The position numbers and the translations under genes are program-made. DNA of 64,000 bases from Phyllobacterium zundukense. GTDB lineage: Bacteria; Pseudomonadota; Alphaproteobacteria; Rhizobiales; Rhizobiaceae. The notes beneath the pieces are model-generated. The model was not told the origin of the DNA. It saw nothing but the letters and a program-made list of their open reading frames with translations, and searched no databases. Positions 47,207 through 57,584 of this stretch are shown here, in pieces (the first letter of the stretch is position 1; the number at the start of each line of letters is the position of its first letter). Location: NCBI RefSeq assembly GCF_025452195.1, contig NZ_CP104973.1, positions 496,001 to 560,000 on the forward strand, in the 5' to 3' direction.

Positions 47207-47689
47207 TTAAATGAGACGTTCAAGCGGTCCAACCGGGAGGGACAACTCCAGTCCCTTGGCAAAAATGACCCAGATTATAAATGACAAAACAATACCGATG
47301 GGAACTGTCATCCAGAGCGGTCCCTTGCCGAAGCCACGCGCGGTAGCGGCGAAAAGCAGTCCTGTCGCGATGGCAAAGCCCGTTATATGCAAAAGCAGCA
47401 TCTGGGCGACGAGACCGCCTACAATCCAGACAACAGGCTGGATCTGCTGTTCCTCGCGTTCGGGAAAATCACCGCGCATCGCTTCAAAAGCAGTCCAGAT
47501 AGCAAGAATAAACAGACCGCCGGCAATCGCATAAGGAAACACTGCCGGACCGATGCGTGTCGCGCTGCCGCCAACGGCGGTGGCCGTACTATAGGCGATG
47601 ATCGCAGCAACAATTGCGATACCGGCGGCAATTGCCAGCGCCGCCCGATCAGGGCGGCGCGCTTCGGAACTCGGTGTCTCTTGGGTCAT
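47207..47689 (-). CDS. tctB: TctB: small permease of a tripartite tricarboxylate transporter
   Basis: A 160-residue protein with four hydrophobic helices (ALAIAAGIAIVAAIIAYST, FPYAIAGGLFILAIWTA and two in the C-terminal half), the layout of TctB. Weak sequence conservation is normal in this family; placement between tctC (ATGA overlap) and tctA settles the call. Confidence 0.88.
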   Translation of the reverse strand: MTQETPSSEARRPDRAALAIAAGIAIVAAIIAYSTATAVGGSATRIGPAVFPYAIAGGLFILAIWTAFEAMRGDFPEREEQQIQPVVWIVGGLVAQMLLLHITGFAIATGLLFAATARGFGKGPLWMTVPIGIVLSFIIWVIFAKGLELSLPVGPLERLI

Positions 47690-48636
47690 TTCACGAGGCC
47701 AATATCTTTCAGGATAGCGGCTGTTGCTTCGGTATCCTTTTTCAGTTGAGCTTTGAACGCGTCACCGGCAAGATAAGTGTCGGCCCAGCCCTTGGCTTTG
47801 AGCTGTTCCTGCCAGGTCTTTGACTTTGCCAGTTTTTCGACGTCTGCACTGATCGCAGCTTCCTGTTCCGGTGTGATACCGGGAGGAGCCGCGATCATAC
47901 GCCAATTCTGGATGGCGACATCCACACCGCCCTCCTTGAAGGTCGGCGCATCAATTCCTTCGACCTTTGCTTCGCTGGAAATACCTATGATGCGCAGGGC
48001 GCCGGACTTGATCTGCGATTCGAATTCGCCGTAACCGGAAATGCCGACCGTAACCTGCCCGCCAAGGAGTGCGGCCAAGGCTTCACCACCACCGGAGAAG
48101 GCAACGTAGTTGATCTTCGTTGGATCGACGCCGACAGCCTTTGCAATCAGACCAGCAGTGATCTGATCAGTACCGCCGGCCGAGCCACCTGCCCAGGAAA
48201 CCGCTCCAGGATCAGCCTTCAGCTTTTCGACCAGTTCAGCCATCGTCTTGATCGGCGACGCAGCCGGAACAACTACAGCCTCGAACTCACCCGTCAGGCG
48301 AGCGATCGGAGTAACCTGATCCAGCGTTACAGGCGATGCGTTGGTCAGAATGGCACCCACCATGACGTAGCCGCCAACCATGAGCTGCGAAGGATCGCCC
48401 TTGGCCGAGTTGGCGAATTGCGCCAAGCCAATAGTACCGCCCGCACCGGGAACGTTCACAACCTGAACGCTACCGGAAATCTTCTCGTCCTGCAGTGAAC
48501 TCTGGATCGTGCGGGCAGTCTGATCCCAACCGCCGCCTGGCGCTGCTGGTGCCATGATTTTATAGTCGGCGGCAAAGGCCTGGCCGGACAAAACGATCGC
48601 CCCGGCGGCCGCAAAAGCAAGCAATATCTTATGCAT
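47686..48636 (-). CDS. tctC: TctC: periplasmic solute-binding protein (Bug family)
   Basis: A 316-residue protein. It has a signal peptide (MHKILLAFAAAGAIVLSGQAFA) then YKIMAPAAPGGGWDQTART, the Bug/TctC opening that forms the carboxylate-binding loop, and later PGAVSWAGGSAGG. GGGAGG precedes the ATG at 48636; an in-frame start at 48687 would place 17 polar residues before the signal peptide. No tctDE two-component pair is nearby. The ligand is not readable. Confidence 0.93.
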   Translation of the reverse strand: MHKILLAFAAAGAIVLSGQAFAADYKIMAPAAPGGGWDQTARTIQSSLQDEKISGSVQVVNVPGAGGTIGLAQFANSAKGDPSQLMVGGYVMVGAILTNASPVTLDQVTPIARLTGEFEAVVVPAASPIKTMAELVEKLKADPGAVSWAGGSAGGTDQITAGLIAKAVGVDPTKINYVAFSGGGEALAALLGGQVTVGISGYGEFESQIKSGALRIIGISSEAKVEGIDAPTFKEGGVDVAIQNWRMIAAPPGITPEQEAAISADVEKLAKSKTWQEQLKAKGWADTYLAGDAFKAQLKKDTEATAAILKDIGLVK

Positions 48637-48943
48637 TTCTGGAATCCTCCCATGACGGCCGTCGGCCGTCTGTTTATTTTTAGACACTGAAGAAAACGGG
48701 AAGATGCCAACGCGTGTTAAACCGGATGGCAGATGCCAATCCTTGGTTCGACAACTTGATATACGGACAGCCTCCCAGCGGTCTCCTCATCCTTAAAATG
48801 ATACTAGGAAACTGTCAGGAAGCTGTCACGTGAAATGACGAACCAAACGCCGTCGCATCGCAGATTGATATTAGGTCGTGAATTCATAAATCTGATGGAA
48901 ATGGCAGGAGGCCATTTGTTTGGATATGCAAGGAGCAAGGGCG
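48637..48943. other. tctC upstream region
   Basis: About 300 bp with no clear gene. The tctC promoter should lie here. A plus-strand promoter-like pair, TTGATA at 48865-48870 and TAAATC at 48887-48892 (16-bp spacer), points to the small gene or RNA candidate that follows. Confidence 0.4.
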
Positions 48944-49165
48944 ATGGCAATGTTTATCCATTGTCGAGCCTTTGCGACGACGCAGCGGGGCAAATGGACC
49001 CTGTCCTGCGGACGCCGAAACGGCTGCAAGCTGCAGTGTCGAACCGTTCGGCCGGGAGAAAGACCCCGCCCTTCACGCTTCTCCTCGCATCTTCTTGCCG
49101 TTTCAGGCGCCCATTTCCACCAGATTTATGAGTTCACGACCTACAGACGCAAAAATGTCAGGTAA
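48944..49165 (+). CDS. possible 73-residue Cys-containing protein or structured small RNA
   Basis: The ATG at 48944 has AAGGAG at 48930-48935, 8 nt upstream, and a promoter-like pair at 48865-48892. The product would be a basic protein with a [11 protein letters not shown] cluster and HCRAF, weakly reminiscent of a zinc-binding knuckle. No family is recognised, and the last 25 bp overlap the trmB 3' end on the other strand. The same DNA can fold: ATGC/GCAT, AGGAG/CTCCT and AAGGGCG/CGCCCTT pair between 48926-48943 and 49067-49090. A noncoding RNA of about 165 nt is therefore an equal alternative. Confidence 0.3.
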   Translation: MAMFIHCRAFATTQRGKWTLSCGRRNGCKLQCRTVRPGERPRPSRFSSHLLAVSGAHFHQIYEFTTYRRKNVR

Positions 49166-49851
49166 GCACCGATACGGCCTTCGCGATGGGCTTTCTGTTC
49201 GTAACGAGTGCCTGGCCACGCTTCATAAGGCGTATGCCAGTCGGCGGAAGTCTCCGCCTGCCACTCAAATTGCCCGTGCGCGTGGCAATGTTGCAGCGTC
49301 CAGTTCACATAAGTGTCGATGTCGGAAGCAAACCGGAAACGACTCCCGGACTTCAGTACGCGAGCAAAACGGTCGAGATTCTTTTGACTGACAAAGCGGC
49401 GTTTCCAGTGCTTCTTCTTCGGCCAAGGATCGGGATAGAACAGATCAATGCCGTCCAAGGAGTTGTCTGGCAACCAGTCGAGGACCTGCGTTGCATCATC
49501 ATCATAGAGCCGAATGTTCAGTATCGGATCTTCATGGAGATCGACGACGAGTTTCGCCATGCTGTTGACGAACGGCTCCACGCCGATGAATCCTGATTGC
49601 GGACAACGCCGCGCCTCATGCAACAGGTGTTCGCCGCCGCCAAAGCCAATTTCCATTCGGACCGTTTCGACCTCCGCAGAAAACAAACTGCGGAGGTCGT
49701 CGGGTGCTTGTACACCAAGATCAAGCTTGAGCAGCGGCAAGAGCTCATCGCGGATGGAGCGCTGCATAGGACGCAGCGCTTTACCGCTTCTTCTACCGAA
49801 GAATGCCTCCGTTGAACGCTCGCGCCGTGCCTCAGTCATAGGATTTTGCAA
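49141..49851 (-). CDS. trmB: tRNA (guanine-N7)-methyltransferase TrmB
   Basis: A 236-residue class I methyltransferase. It has [14 protein letters not shown] for SAM binding and [17 protein letters not shown], the TrmB-specific catalytic segment, and a C-terminal T-x-YE-x-K-like stretch ([12 protein letters not shown]). It makes m7G46 in tRNA. It lies 7 bp after metK, which supplies its methyl donor. Confidence 0.95.
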   Translation of the reverse strand: MQNPMTEARRERSTEAFFGRRSGKALRPMQRSIRDELLPLLKLDLGVQAPDDLRSLFSAEVETVRMEIGFGGGEHLLHEARRCPQSGFIGVEPFVNSMAKLVVDLHEDPILNIRLYDDDATQVLDWLPDNSLDGIDLFYPDPWPKKKHWKRRFVSQKNLDRFARVLKSGSRFRFASDIDTYVNWTLQHCHAHGQFEWQAETSADWHTPYEAWPGTRYEQKAHREGRIGAYLTFLRL

Positions 49852-49858
49852 TGGCCGC

Positions 49859-51124
49859 TCAAGCAGCCAGAGCGGACTTCAATTGCTTGGCCAGATCGGT
49901 CTTCTCCCAGGAGAAAGAGCCATCGCGGCCGGGCTTGCGGCCAAAATGGCCATAGGCGGACGTCTTGGCATAGATCGGCTTGTTGAGGTCGAGATGTTTA
50001 CGGATTCCGGATGGCGAAAGGTCCATCACCTTGCGCAGGGCGGCTTCCACCTGATCCTCATTCACGCTGCCGGTTCCATGCAGATCAACATAAACCGACA
50101 GCGGCTGGGCAACGCCAATCGCATAGGAGAGCTGGATCGTGCAGCGATCGGCAAACCCGGCGGCAACGACGTTCTTCGCAAGATAGCGGGCAGCGTAAGC
50201 GGCGGAACGATCGACCTTGGTCGTATCCTTGCCCGAGAATGCACCACCGCCATGGGGCGCGGCACCACCATACGTGTCGACGATAATCTTGCGGCCTGTC
50301 AGACCGGCATCCCCATCGGGCCCGCCGATAACGAACTTGCCGGTTGGGTTGATGTACCAGACACAATCGTCCGCGATCTTCAGATCGCCCATCGCTTCGC
50401 GGATATATGGCTCAACGACCTTGCGAACCTTCTTGGAGTCCCAGCTCGCATCGAGATGCTGCGTCGACAGTACAATCTGCGTGGTTTCAGCTGCTACGCC
50501 ATCGACGTAGCGGACCGTAACCTGGCTCTTGGCGTCAGGGCCGAGCTTGCCAGCATCACCCTCGCCCTTGTGACGGGCGGCCGCGAGAAGTTCGAGAATC
50601 TTGTGGGAATAATAGATTGGGGCTGGCATCAGGTCCGGTGTTTCACGGCAGGCGTAGCCAAACATGATCCCTTGATCACCAGCGCCTTCTTCGCCCTGTC
50701 GATCGGCCGCATTGTCGACGCCCTGCGCAATGTCAGCTGATTGTGGATGCAGGAGCACTTCGATCTTTGCCGTCCTCCAGTTGAATCCATCCTGCTCATA
50801 ACCGATATCGCGGATGGCGCGGCGGGCAGCGGCGCGAAAGCGCGAGGGATTGATAACCGGATGTCCCTTGGCGTCTTTCAGCACGACGCCGTCCTTGTCT
50901 TTCTTCAGCAGTGTGTCAGGAACACGCACTTCGCCGGCGATCACGACGCGGTTGGTAGTTGCCAGCGTTTCGCAAGCAATGCGCACAGTCCACGGGTCAA
51001 CGCCTGTTTTCTTTGCCTCTTTGTAGATCATGTCTACGATTTCATCGGAAATGCGGTCACAGACCTTGTCTGGATGACCTTCAGATACGGACTCACTGGT
51101 AAAAAGATAAGAACTGCGTGTCAC
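49859..51124 (-). CDS. metK: S-adenosylmethionine synthetase
   Basis: A 421-residue MAT. It has [26 protein letters not shown] at the N terminus (ATP and Mg site), [10 protein letters not shown], and [22 protein letters not shown], the P-loop-like signature. The start is the GTG at 51124 with AGGGG upstream; the longer frame from 51166 adds 14 residues not typical of the family. Alphaproteobacterial MetK carries inserts, which explains the length above 384. No SAM riboswitch was recognised in the 182-bp leader. Confidence 0.95.
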   Translation of the reverse strand: MTRSSYLFTSESVSEGHPDKVCDRISDEIVDMIYKEAKKTGVDPWTVRIACETLATTNRVVIAGEVRVPDTLLKKDKDGVVLKDAKGHPVINPSRFRAAARRAIRDIGYEQDGFNWRTAKIEVLLHPQSADIAQGVDNAADRQGEEGAGDQGIMFGYACRETPDLMPAPIYYSHKILELLAAARHKGEGDAGKLGPDAKSQVTVRYVDGVAAETTQIVLSTQHLDASWDSKKVRKVVEPYIREAMGDLKIADDCVWYINPTGKFVIGGPDGDAGLTGRKIIVDTYGGAAPHGGGAFSGKDTTKVDRSAAYAARYLAKNVVAAGFADRCTIQLSYAIGVAQPLSVYVDLHGTGSVNEDQVEAALRKVMDLSPSGIRKHLDLNKPIYAKTSAYGHFGRKPGRDGSFSWEKTDLAKQLKSALAA

Positions 51125-51270
51125 GGGGAACCCCTCTTGAAAAGCGAACGAATGCTCAATCAGCAAAGTCTGAATTGGGCAGCGTAGTCTTTGCCAAGGT
51201 CCAGGGGATCAGTCAATTGCTTTCGTTTTCAAACAAATGGCAGTTTGAGAATTTTTTTCTAAAGCGTCCG

Positions 51271-51298
51271 AATGCGCTTTCGTATCCGAACACGCATT
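51271..51298 (-). terminator. nested hairpin after the XRE regulator gene
   Basis: Leftward, AATGCG pairs with CGCATT, and inside it TTCG pairs with CGAA. It starts 9 nt after the regulator stop; an A-rich rather than U-rich stretch follows, so termination is tentative. The inner TTCGTATCCGAA resembles TTCGTATGAA at 51731-51740 just before the regulator start, which leaves an operator reading open. Confidence 0.4.
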
Positions 51299-51306
51299 TC
51301 AGCCGA

Positions 51307-51720
51307 TTACTCTTCTTCGTGACCCAATGTACGGACAAGATCGAGAATTTTCCGCCTTATCTTGGCATCGCCGATTTTGGCGAATGCACGGGCAAGCTGA
51401 ATCCCCTCGGAACTATTAAGAAAGCCGACGACATATGTGGTCTCGCTCTCCTCCTCGAACCCTTTGGGCTTGTCGGATTGACCAGGCATGTCGTCAAAGA
51501 AAAATGTGACAGGCACATTGAGAATATTCCCGATAGCCTGCAAGCGGCTGGCGCCGACCCGGTTCATGCCCTTTTCGTATTTCTGTATCTGCTGAAATGT
51601 TATTCCAAGGCTTTCACCAAGCTTTTCCTGGCTCAATCCAATCATGTTGCGCCGCAACCTAATGCGTGCACCCACGTGTACGTCTACTGGGTTTGGTCTC
51701 TTCTTATTAGTATCAGTCAT
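51307..51720 (-). CDS. XRE-family helix-turn-helix regulator
   Basis: A 137-residue regulator. The Cro/CI-type DNA-binding domain covers about 17-72 (ARIRLRRNMIGLSQEKLGESLGITFQQIQKYEKGMNRVGASRL), followed by a helical C-terminal part of about 55 residues. The gene is conserved in this position between metK and lnt in rhizobia and brucellae. The target is unknown; possible sites are a TTCGTATGAA sequence 11 bp upstream of its own start and a related sequence before metK. Confidence 0.9.
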   Translation of the reverse strand: MTDTNKKRPNPVDVHVGARIRLRRNMIGLSQEKLGESLGITFQQIQKYEKGMNRVGASRLQAIGNILNVPVTFFFDDMPGQSDKPKGFEEESETTYVVGFLNSSEGIQLARAFAKIGDAKIRRKILDLVRTLGHEEE

Positions 51721-51820
51721 AAAAATCTCATTCGTATGAAATGAAGCTTAAAACGAATTTTATCATCAATGCATCAACGGTCCAAATAAGGCTTTATTCG
51801 ATAGGTCCACGTCCGAAATG

Positions 51821-53449
51821 TCAACCAACCCTCGCTCTATGGCGAGAAAAATAAGCCAGCGTTACAACTAGAACAATGCCAATTACAATCCAGAATTGAA
51901 AATGGCGCGCAGCTGCACGAATTGGTAGTTCCACTTTCGTTGGAAGAGCGACATCGATCACGCCAATGGCGTCGAGTGCCAACCCATCGATGATTCGGCC
52001 GTACGGATCTACAACACCAGAGAGTCCGTTGTTGGCAGCCCTTATAAGAGGCAATCCCTGCTCCACCGCGCGCAATTGAGCCTGCCGGAAATGCTGGTAA
52101 GGACCCGGGGTGTCTCCGTACCAAGCATCGTTCGTGACGTTGACAATGGCGTCTGCAGGCGGTCCTTCATAGGACATTTCGGCTGGAAAAATCGCCTCGT
52201 AACATATGAGAGGCAAGGCGGTAAAATTGTCTCTCACGGTAAGCGAACGACGGGTCGCTGCAGCTGTGAACCCGCCGGGCAGTTCGATGACTTCGCTGAT
52301 GCCGAACCTGCGCAGAATGTTCTCAAGCGGCACATATTCTCCAAACGGAACGAGGTGGACCTTGTCTGCAGCGCCGGTGATTTCTCCCTCGGCGTCGATT
52401 GCATAGATCGAATTGTAGTAAAGCGGCGCATCGCTGCCGCCGGGCTCTTCCATTCGAATTGCCCCCGCTAAAAGGACTTGGTCATCCGCTAGAACGTCGG
52501 CAATACTCTTCAGTGCTTCGGGCGTCTTCGTCAAAATATATGGAACGGCTGTTTCCGGCCAAACGACGAGCTGTGGCTTAGGCTTGCCATCCTTGGGCAC
52601 CTCGCCGGTCATGGCGAGATACTTGTCCATTATACCCCGCCGTGCGTCGGCGTCCCATTTGAGATCCTGCGCGATCGATGGTTGGACCACACGCACTTGC
52701 AGTCCTTTAGCTTCGACCTTGGCATTGCTGAGCCGATATACGCCGAATCCCACATGGGCGGATATCAGGACGAGGGCGAGAATGGTACCGCTTCTCAGAC
52801 CATGCCGGCCCGCCAGCAGCGCAGGCATGGAAAAAACGATCACAGCCAGCGCATTCATCGCGAGCAGCCCAACGATGACCGATGACTGCATCAGCACTGG
52901 CACCGGCATAGCCGCGTAGCCTATGGCGTTCCAGGGAAAGCCCGTCAGAACGAATGATCGAAGCCATTCCGCGATGCCGAATCCAAAGGCAAGCGCGAAT
53001 ATCCGACCAAGGCCATCACTCCACAACAGCCGTGCGAGCGCCGTGGCAAAGGCATAAAAGATGGCAAGAAAGGCCGGAAGCCCGAGAATCGCAAAAGGGA
53101 TAGCCCAAGCAAAGTTGGCAGCATCGACAAGCAGAGCGTTGCCGATCCACCAGAGCCCGAATACGAAATAGCCAAAGCCGAACCACCAGCCTACCATTGC
53201 GGCCGGTAAAAGACGGCGGATCGGCCCTGCGCCGGCATTATCGACGGCCCCGTCAATGAGCCAGACAAGAACCGGGAACGATATGAAACAAACGGCAAAG
53301 AAGTCATAGGGCGGAAGCGCGAAGCTCGCGAGCGCTCCCATCAGGAACGACAGCACGACCCGCCTCCAGCCCGACAGGAGAATAATTTTTCCGGGCAGCC
53401 GCTGGACTACCCCTGCCTCTTTTTCGGCTCGGGATATTGTGACATTCAC
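51821..53449 (-). CDS. lnt: apolipoprotein N-acyltransferase
   Basis: About 542 residues. The N-terminal half has 6-7 membrane helices (LALPPYDFF region onward). The C-terminal half is a nitrilase domain with catalytic Glu in VVWPETAVPY, Lys in the DKVHLVPFGEYVP loop and Cys in PLICYEAIFP. It adds the third acyl chain to lipoproteins in the inner membrane. The GTG at 53449 is chosen because the family begins shortly before RLPGKIILLSGW; another GTG at 53482 overlaps corC and is also possible. Confidence 0.93.
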   Translation of the reverse strand: MNVTISRAEKEAGVVQRLPGKIILLSGWRRVVLSFLMGALASFALPPYDFFAVCFISFPVLVWLIDGAVDNAGAGPIRRLLPAAMVGWWFGFGYFVFGLWWIGNALLVDAANFAWAIPFAILGLPAFLAIFYAFATALARLLWSDGLGRIFALAFGFGIAEWLRSFVLTGFPWNAIGYAAMPVPVLMQSSVIVGLLAMNALAVIVFSMPALLAGRHGLRSGTILALVLISAHVGFGVYRLSNAKVEAKGLQVRVVQPSIAQDLKWDADARRGIMDKYLAMTGEVPKDGKPKPQLVVWPETAVPYILTKTPEALKSIADVLADDQVLLAGAIRMEEPGGSDAPLYYNSIYAIDAEGEITGAADKVHLVPFGEYVPLENILRRFGISEVIELPGGFTAAATRRSLTVRDNFTALPLICYEAIFPAEMSYEGPPADAIVNVTNDAWYGDTPGPYQHFRQAQLRAVEQGLPLIRAANNGLSGVVDPYGRIIDGLALDAIGVIDVALPTKVELPIRAAARHFQFWIVIGIVLVVTLAYFSRHRARVG

Positions 53450-53471
53450 GGACGCGACACGAGCAAAACGA

Positions 53472-54566
53472 TCATTGGCCACGATCCGACGGATGATCCG
53501 CAGGATCTTCTTGTTTGGCGAGGCGAGTTGGGCGGCGTTCCGCGTGGCGTAGAGGTACAATACGCACCTTGCGAATGCGGCGGGGGTCGGCTTCCAACAC
53601 GTGAAACTCATAGCCGGGGACCGCCTGCACCATCTCGCCGCGCACCGGAATACGGCCGAGGATCGAGAAGATCAGTCCGCCGACGGTATCGACATCCTCT
53701 CCGTGTTCACCAATGACGAATCCAGTGCCGATCTTTTCGGAGACCTCATCGAGATCGGCGCGAGCATCGGCAATGAAAACACCTTCCGGGTCTTCAATGA
53801 GCATCACTTCATCGTCGTCATGCTCGTCTTCGATATTTCCAACGACCATTTCGACGATGTCTTCCAGTGAAACCAGACCGTCGGTTCCGCCATACTCGTC
53901 AATGACAAGAGCAATCTGGATGCGTTGTGCCTGCATGCGGCCCATCAAATCATTGGCAAGCATCGATGGCGGCACGAACAGGATTGGCCGCATCAAACTC
54001 AGGTCAGAAATGGTTTTGGTCAAGTCGACATTGGACAGGTTGAACTTTGCCGCAGCAGGTATCCTGGACACCCGGGCAGCTGTCCTTCGCGGTTTGATCC
54101 TGGAAATATTGGTGATGTGATTGACCACATCACGAATATGAACCATGCCGCGCGGGTCATCGAGCGTTTCAGCGAAAACCGGCATACGCGAATGACCAGA
54201 CTTTTCAAAAACCTCCAACAGGTCGCCAAGCGTTGTGGAAATCTCTACGGCCTCGATATCGGAACGCGGGATCATGACGTCTTCCACGCGCAACTCCCGC
54301 AGACGCAGGATATTGTGCAGCATGGCACGCTCTTCAGGCGAAAACGCCGTGTCGCCGTGATGGCTCTCGGCCAGAGCAGCATCGAGGTCTTCCCGCAGGG
54401 AGGTTCCTGGGCGGGCGCGGAGAAATGGAAAAATTGCGGAAAGGAGCGAGCGCTTTTCTTGACCTTGCGCTCTGGGAGTACTTTGCCCTTCGGCATCACT
54501 CTCCTGCCCCGATATTCCCCTCGAGGGAACGGCGGCAGAATCGTTCTGGTGCGACGTGTCAGACAT
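53472..54566 (-). CDS. corC: CorC/HlyC-type CBS-domain protein
   Basis: A 364-residue cytosolic protein. A polar lead of about 55 residues is followed by EERAMLHNILRLRELRVEDVMIPRSDI and two CBS domains (about 100-235), then the CorC_HlyC/transporter-associated domain (VDTVGGLIFSILGRIPVRGE). It is related to the magnesium/cobalt efflux protein CorC and TlyC. It overlaps neither neighbour: 5 bp after ybeY, 22 bp before lnt. TTGAGGACC precedes the ATG at 54566. Confidence 0.9.
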   Translation of the reverse strand: MSDTSHQNDSAAVPSRGISGQESDAEGQSTPRAQGQEKRSLLSAIFPFLRARPGTSLREDLDAALAESHHGDTAFSPEERAMLHNILRLRELRVEDVMIPRSDIEAVEISTTLGDLLEVFEKSGHSRMPVFAETLDDPRGMVHIRDVVNHITNISRIKPRRTAARVSRIPAAAKFNLSNVDLTKTISDLSLMRPILFVPPSMLANDLMGRMQAQRIQIALVIDEYGGTDGLVSLEDIVEMVVGNIEDEHDDDEVMLIEDPEGVFIADARADLDEVSEKIGTGFVIGEHGEDVDTVGGLIFSILGRIPVRGEMVQAVPGYEFHVLEADPRRIRKVRIVPLRHAERRPTRLAKQEDPADHPSDRGQ

Positions 54567-54571
54567 GGTCC

Positions 54572-55111
54572 TCAATCGAATTGATCGTCAATGACGGATA
54601 GCGCATATGGGTCCGGGATGGCAAGACGTTCAAGGACTTTGCGTTCAAGTCCTTCCATCTCCTCCGCTTGCGTCTCGTTGAGATGATCATAGCCGAGCAA
54701 ATGCAGAAATCCATGAACGATGAGATGGCTGAGATGGTGATCGAAAGGCTTGCCCTCGTCCAAAGCTTCGCGCGCCACTGTTTCGCGTGCAATGACAATG
54801 TCGCCGAGCATTGGCCCAGGCTTGTGACCAGGCTTTAGCCCAAAAGCTGGAAACGACAGGACGTTGGTGGGCTTGTCCTTGTCACGCCAGTCATTGTTAA
54901 GTTCCTTGATCGTGGCATCATCAGTGAAGACCAGACTGAGTTCGCTTGCCGGTTGTTCCCCTCGCTCAAGCGTTTGCCACGCGGCAGCAATGGCGTTGGT
55001 CGCCAGATCGCGCAATAGGGATTCATCATCCCAGCCGTCCGTTTCAACCAGTATGTCGATCTCGATCAAGATATTTCGCCAAGTGTCAGGGCTTGGCGCC
55101 TTCCTTGTCAT
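54572..55111 (-). CDS. ybeY: endoribonuclease YbeY
   Basis: About 179 residues. The metal site [11 protein letters not shown] (H-G-x-x-H-x5-H) near residue 130 is diagnostic. It acts in 16S rRNA 3' maturation and ribosome quality control. The ATG at 55111 overlaps the phoH 3' end by 26 bp and lacks a clear ribosome site; a TTG at 55069 after the phoH stop would give a protein starting LIEIDILVE, closer to the family N terminus. The choice is uncertain. Confidence 0.9.
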   Translation of the reverse strand: MTRKAPSPDTWRNILIEIDILVETDGWDDESLLRDLATNAIAAAWQTLERGEQPASELSLVFTDDATIKELNNDWRDKDKPTNVLSFPAFGLKPGHKPGPMLGDIVIARETVAREALDEGKPFDHHLSHLIVHGFLHLLGYDHLNETQAEEMEGLERKVLERLAIPDPYALSVIDDQFD

Positions 55112-56105
55112 AGGCACGGACAATCGCGGCAACGAGCGGATGCCGTACAACATCTACATCAGTAAAGCGCACGGTGACGATCCCGCTGACCCCATCAAGA
55201 ATTCTCAGCGCCTCTACCAATCCGGATTTCTGTCCCGGAGGCAAATCGATCTGGCTCGGATCACCGGTGATGATCATTCGGCCGTTTTCACCCAGACGGG
55301 TCAGAAACATCTTCATCTGCATGGCAGTCGTGTTCTGCGCCTCATCGAGAATGATCGCCGAATGGGCAAGTGTCCGGCCGCGCATGAAGGCGAGCGGCGC
55401 TATTTCGATTACGCCGGCCGCAATCGCCCGCTCCACCTTGTCGGCGGGCATCATGTCGTAGAGCGCATCGTAGAGCGGTCGCAGGTAGGGATCGACCTTT
55501 TCCTTCATGTCGCCCGGCAGGAAGCCTAGTCGTTCGCCGGCCTCGACGGCTGGACGCGAGAGAATGATGCGGTCGACGAGGCCGCGCTCAAGCAGCATCG
55601 CTGCGTGCGCGACTGCAAGATAGGTCTTGCCAGTACCCGCTGGCCCGACACCGAAAACCATCTCCGAGCGATCCAGCGCTCGCATATAGGCATCCTGCGT
55701 CGGCGTGCGGGCAAAGATCGTCTTTTTGCGGGTCGATATCTGGGCTGCAGCCATCTTGCTTTTGTTTTCCATCGTCGGGAGCGTCAACTGGTCATCGGCG
55801 GCAATTGCCATGCGCAATGCGCCATCGACATCGGACGCGGAGATGTCATGGCCTTTCTGCAAAAGCTCGTAGAGCTGATCGAGCGTCCTGCGTGCCTGTT
55901 CTGTTGCGCCAGGTTCACCCCGAATGGCGAGCTGATTACCTTTTGAGCGAACATCGACACCGAGCTTCTGCTCGATGCGGGCGAGATTTTCATCGAATTG
56001 GCCGAACAGCGCACTCGCCAGCCGATTATTATCAAATGTCAGTACGATATGCGCCAGATCTGAAGCTCCTGAGGGAGCGGGTTTCAGTTTTTCGGTGGCG
56101 TTCAA
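55086..56105 (-). CDS. phoH: PhoH family ATPase (PhoL)
   Basis: A 339-residue protein. It has a KH-like N-terminal part ([19 protein letters not shown]), then the PhoH ATPase domain with [15 protein letters not shown] (Walker A), [17 protein letters not shown] and [18 protein letters not shown] (Walker B). It pairs with YbeY in most proteobacteria and likely acts in rRNA/RNA metabolism. The start is TTG at 56105, preceded by AGGAG at 6 nt. Confidence 0.93.
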   Translation of the reverse strand: MNATEKLKPAPSGASDLAHIVLTFDNNRLASALFGQFDENLARIEQKLGVDVRSKGNQLAIRGEPGATEQARRTLDQLYELLQKGHDISASDVDGALRMAIAADDQLTLPTMENKSKMAAAQISTRKKTIFARTPTQDAYMRALDRSEMVFGVGPAGTGKTYLAVAHAAMLLERGLVDRIILSRPAVEAGERLGFLPGDMKEKVDPYLRPLYDALYDMMPADKVERAIAAGVIEIAPLAFMRGRTLAHSAIILDEAQNTTAMQMKMFLTRLGENGRMIITGDPSQIDLPPGQKSGLVEALRILDGVSGIVTVRFTDVDVVRHPLVAAIVRAYDKEGAKP

Positions 56106-56134
56106 ACGGCTCTCCTGAATAAGTGTTCAGCCTT

Positions 56135-57574
56135 TTATATAGTCCCATTGCTCGCCGAGTTCATCTCCCGAATGCCAATCAGACTGTTGGTACCGGTGTC
56201 GATGATTCGTACCTTGATAATGTCGCCGATTCTTGGCCCGTGTACATCGATAATTACGGGTTGTAACCAGGGAGATCTTCCGACCATCTGGCCGGGTACC
56301 CTGCCGGGCTTTTCGATCAGCACATCCATGCTCTTGCCAACGAGGCTGCGCTGGAACGCATATTGCTGCTCACTGAGCAGGGCCTGCAGGCGCCGGAGTC
56401 TTTCATCCTTCACCGCTTCATCGATATGACTAGTCATATCAGCACCGGGCGTGCCGGGCCGCGGCGAGTATTTGAACGAATAGGCTGCAGCATATGTAGC
56501 ATCGCGCACAATCTGCATTGTCGCTTCGAAATCTTCTTCCGTCTCGCCCGGAAATCCCACAATGAAATCGCCAGACAGGGCGATATCGGAACGAGCAGCG
56601 CGAATGCGCTCGATCAAACGCAAATAGTCGGCACTTGTGTGCTTGCGGTTCATGGCTTTGAGGATGCGATCGGAACCGGACTGAACGGGCAAATGCAGGT
56701 AAGGCATCAGCATATCAAGATCGCGGTGCGCGTTGATCAAGGCGTCGTCCATATCGCGCGGATGACTGGTGACGTAACGAAGCCGCACGATTCCGGGGAT
56801 TTCGGCCAGGCTGTAGAGTAGCTTACCCAAACCCCATTCGCGTCCGTCCGGACCCTCGCCGTGCCAGGCATTGACGTTCTGACCGAGCAAGGTCAGTTCA
56901 CGCACGCCGGCATCGGCAAGCTTTTCAGCTTCTTTCAGAATTTGTGCGACGGGACGGGAAACTTCCGAACCCCGTGTGTACGGGACCACACAGAACGTGC
57001 AGAATTTGTCGCACCCTTCCTGCACCGTCAAAAACGCCGTTACACCACGGCTTCGTGTCTGCTCTTTTGCAGGCGCAGGCAGATGCTCGAACTTGTCTTC
57101 TATCGCATACTCGGTCTCGACTACGCGCTCACCTTGGCGAACGCGAGCCAACGCCTGGGGCAGACGATGATACGTCTGGGGACCGACGACGAGATCCACG
57201 ACCGGCGCGCGGCGTGTGATCTCATCGCCTTCTGCCTGGGCAACACAACCGGCGACACCGACAGTCAGTTCGCGACCTTCCTTTGCCCGCGCATCCTTCA
57301 TCTTTCGCAGACGGCCAAGCGCCGAATAGAGCTTTTCGGAAGCCTTTTCGCGGATATGGCAAGTATTGATCAACACGAGATCCGCATCGTCAGCGGTATC
57401 GGTCGGACTATAGCCTTCGGCGGCGAGGCTGTCGGTCATCCGCTGACTGTCATAGACATTCATCTGGCAGCCATAGGTCTTTACATAGACCTTGCGCGTG
57501 TTCGCAAGTGCCGGCGAATGCCGAGCGGTGCCGGAAGCTTCGCCCGGCTCAGTATTGATGTTCATGTCGTCCAT
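56135..57574 (-). CDS. miaB: MiaB: tRNA-2-methylthio-N6-dimethylallyladenosine synthase
   Basis: A 479-residue methylthiotransferase. The N-terminal UPF0004 domain has [27 protein letters not shown] and GCVAQAEG, giving the three Cys ligands of the auxiliary cluster. The radical SAM domain has [15 protein letters not shown] (CX3CX2C), and a TRAM domain closes the protein. It adds the methylthio group at A37. The ATG at 57574 or 57565 could start it. It lies 10 bp after plsC. Confidence 0.95.
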   Translation of the reverse strand: MDDMNINTEPGEASGTARHSPALANTRKVYVKTYGCQMNVYDSQRMTDSLAAEGYSPTDTADDADLVLINTCHIREKASEKLYSALGRLRKMKDARAKEGRELTVGVAGCVAQAEGDEITRRAPVVDLVVGPQTYHRLPQALARVRQGERVVETEYAIEDKFEHLPAPAKEQTRSRGVTAFLTVQEGCDKFCTFCVVPYTRGSEVSRPVAQILKEAEKLADAGVRELTLLGQNVNAWHGEGPDGREWGLGKLLYSLAEIPGIVRLRYVTSHPRDMDDALINAHRDLDMLMPYLHLPVQSGSDRILKAMNRKHTSADYLRLIERIRAARSDIALSGDFIVGFPGETEEDFEATMQIVRDATYAAAYSFKYSPRPGTPGADMTSHIDEAVKDERLRRLQALLSEQQYAFQRSLVGKSMDVLIEKPGRVPGQMVGRSPWLQPVIIDVHGPRIGDIIKVRIIDTGTNSLIGIREMNSASNGTI

Positions 57575-57584
57575 TTGCAGGCTT

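Noticed and set aside
51125..51306. Possible SAM riboswitch upstream of metK
   Set aside because: I looked for SAM-II and SAH-type conserved stretches on the minus strand and saw none; only a terminator-like hairpin after the regulator gene is evident.
51731..51740. TTCGTATGAA before the XRE regulator as a firm operator
   Set aside because: Only 8 of 10 positions are symmetrical and the related sequence near metK is equally explained as the loop side of a hairpin, so it was not listed as a separate site.
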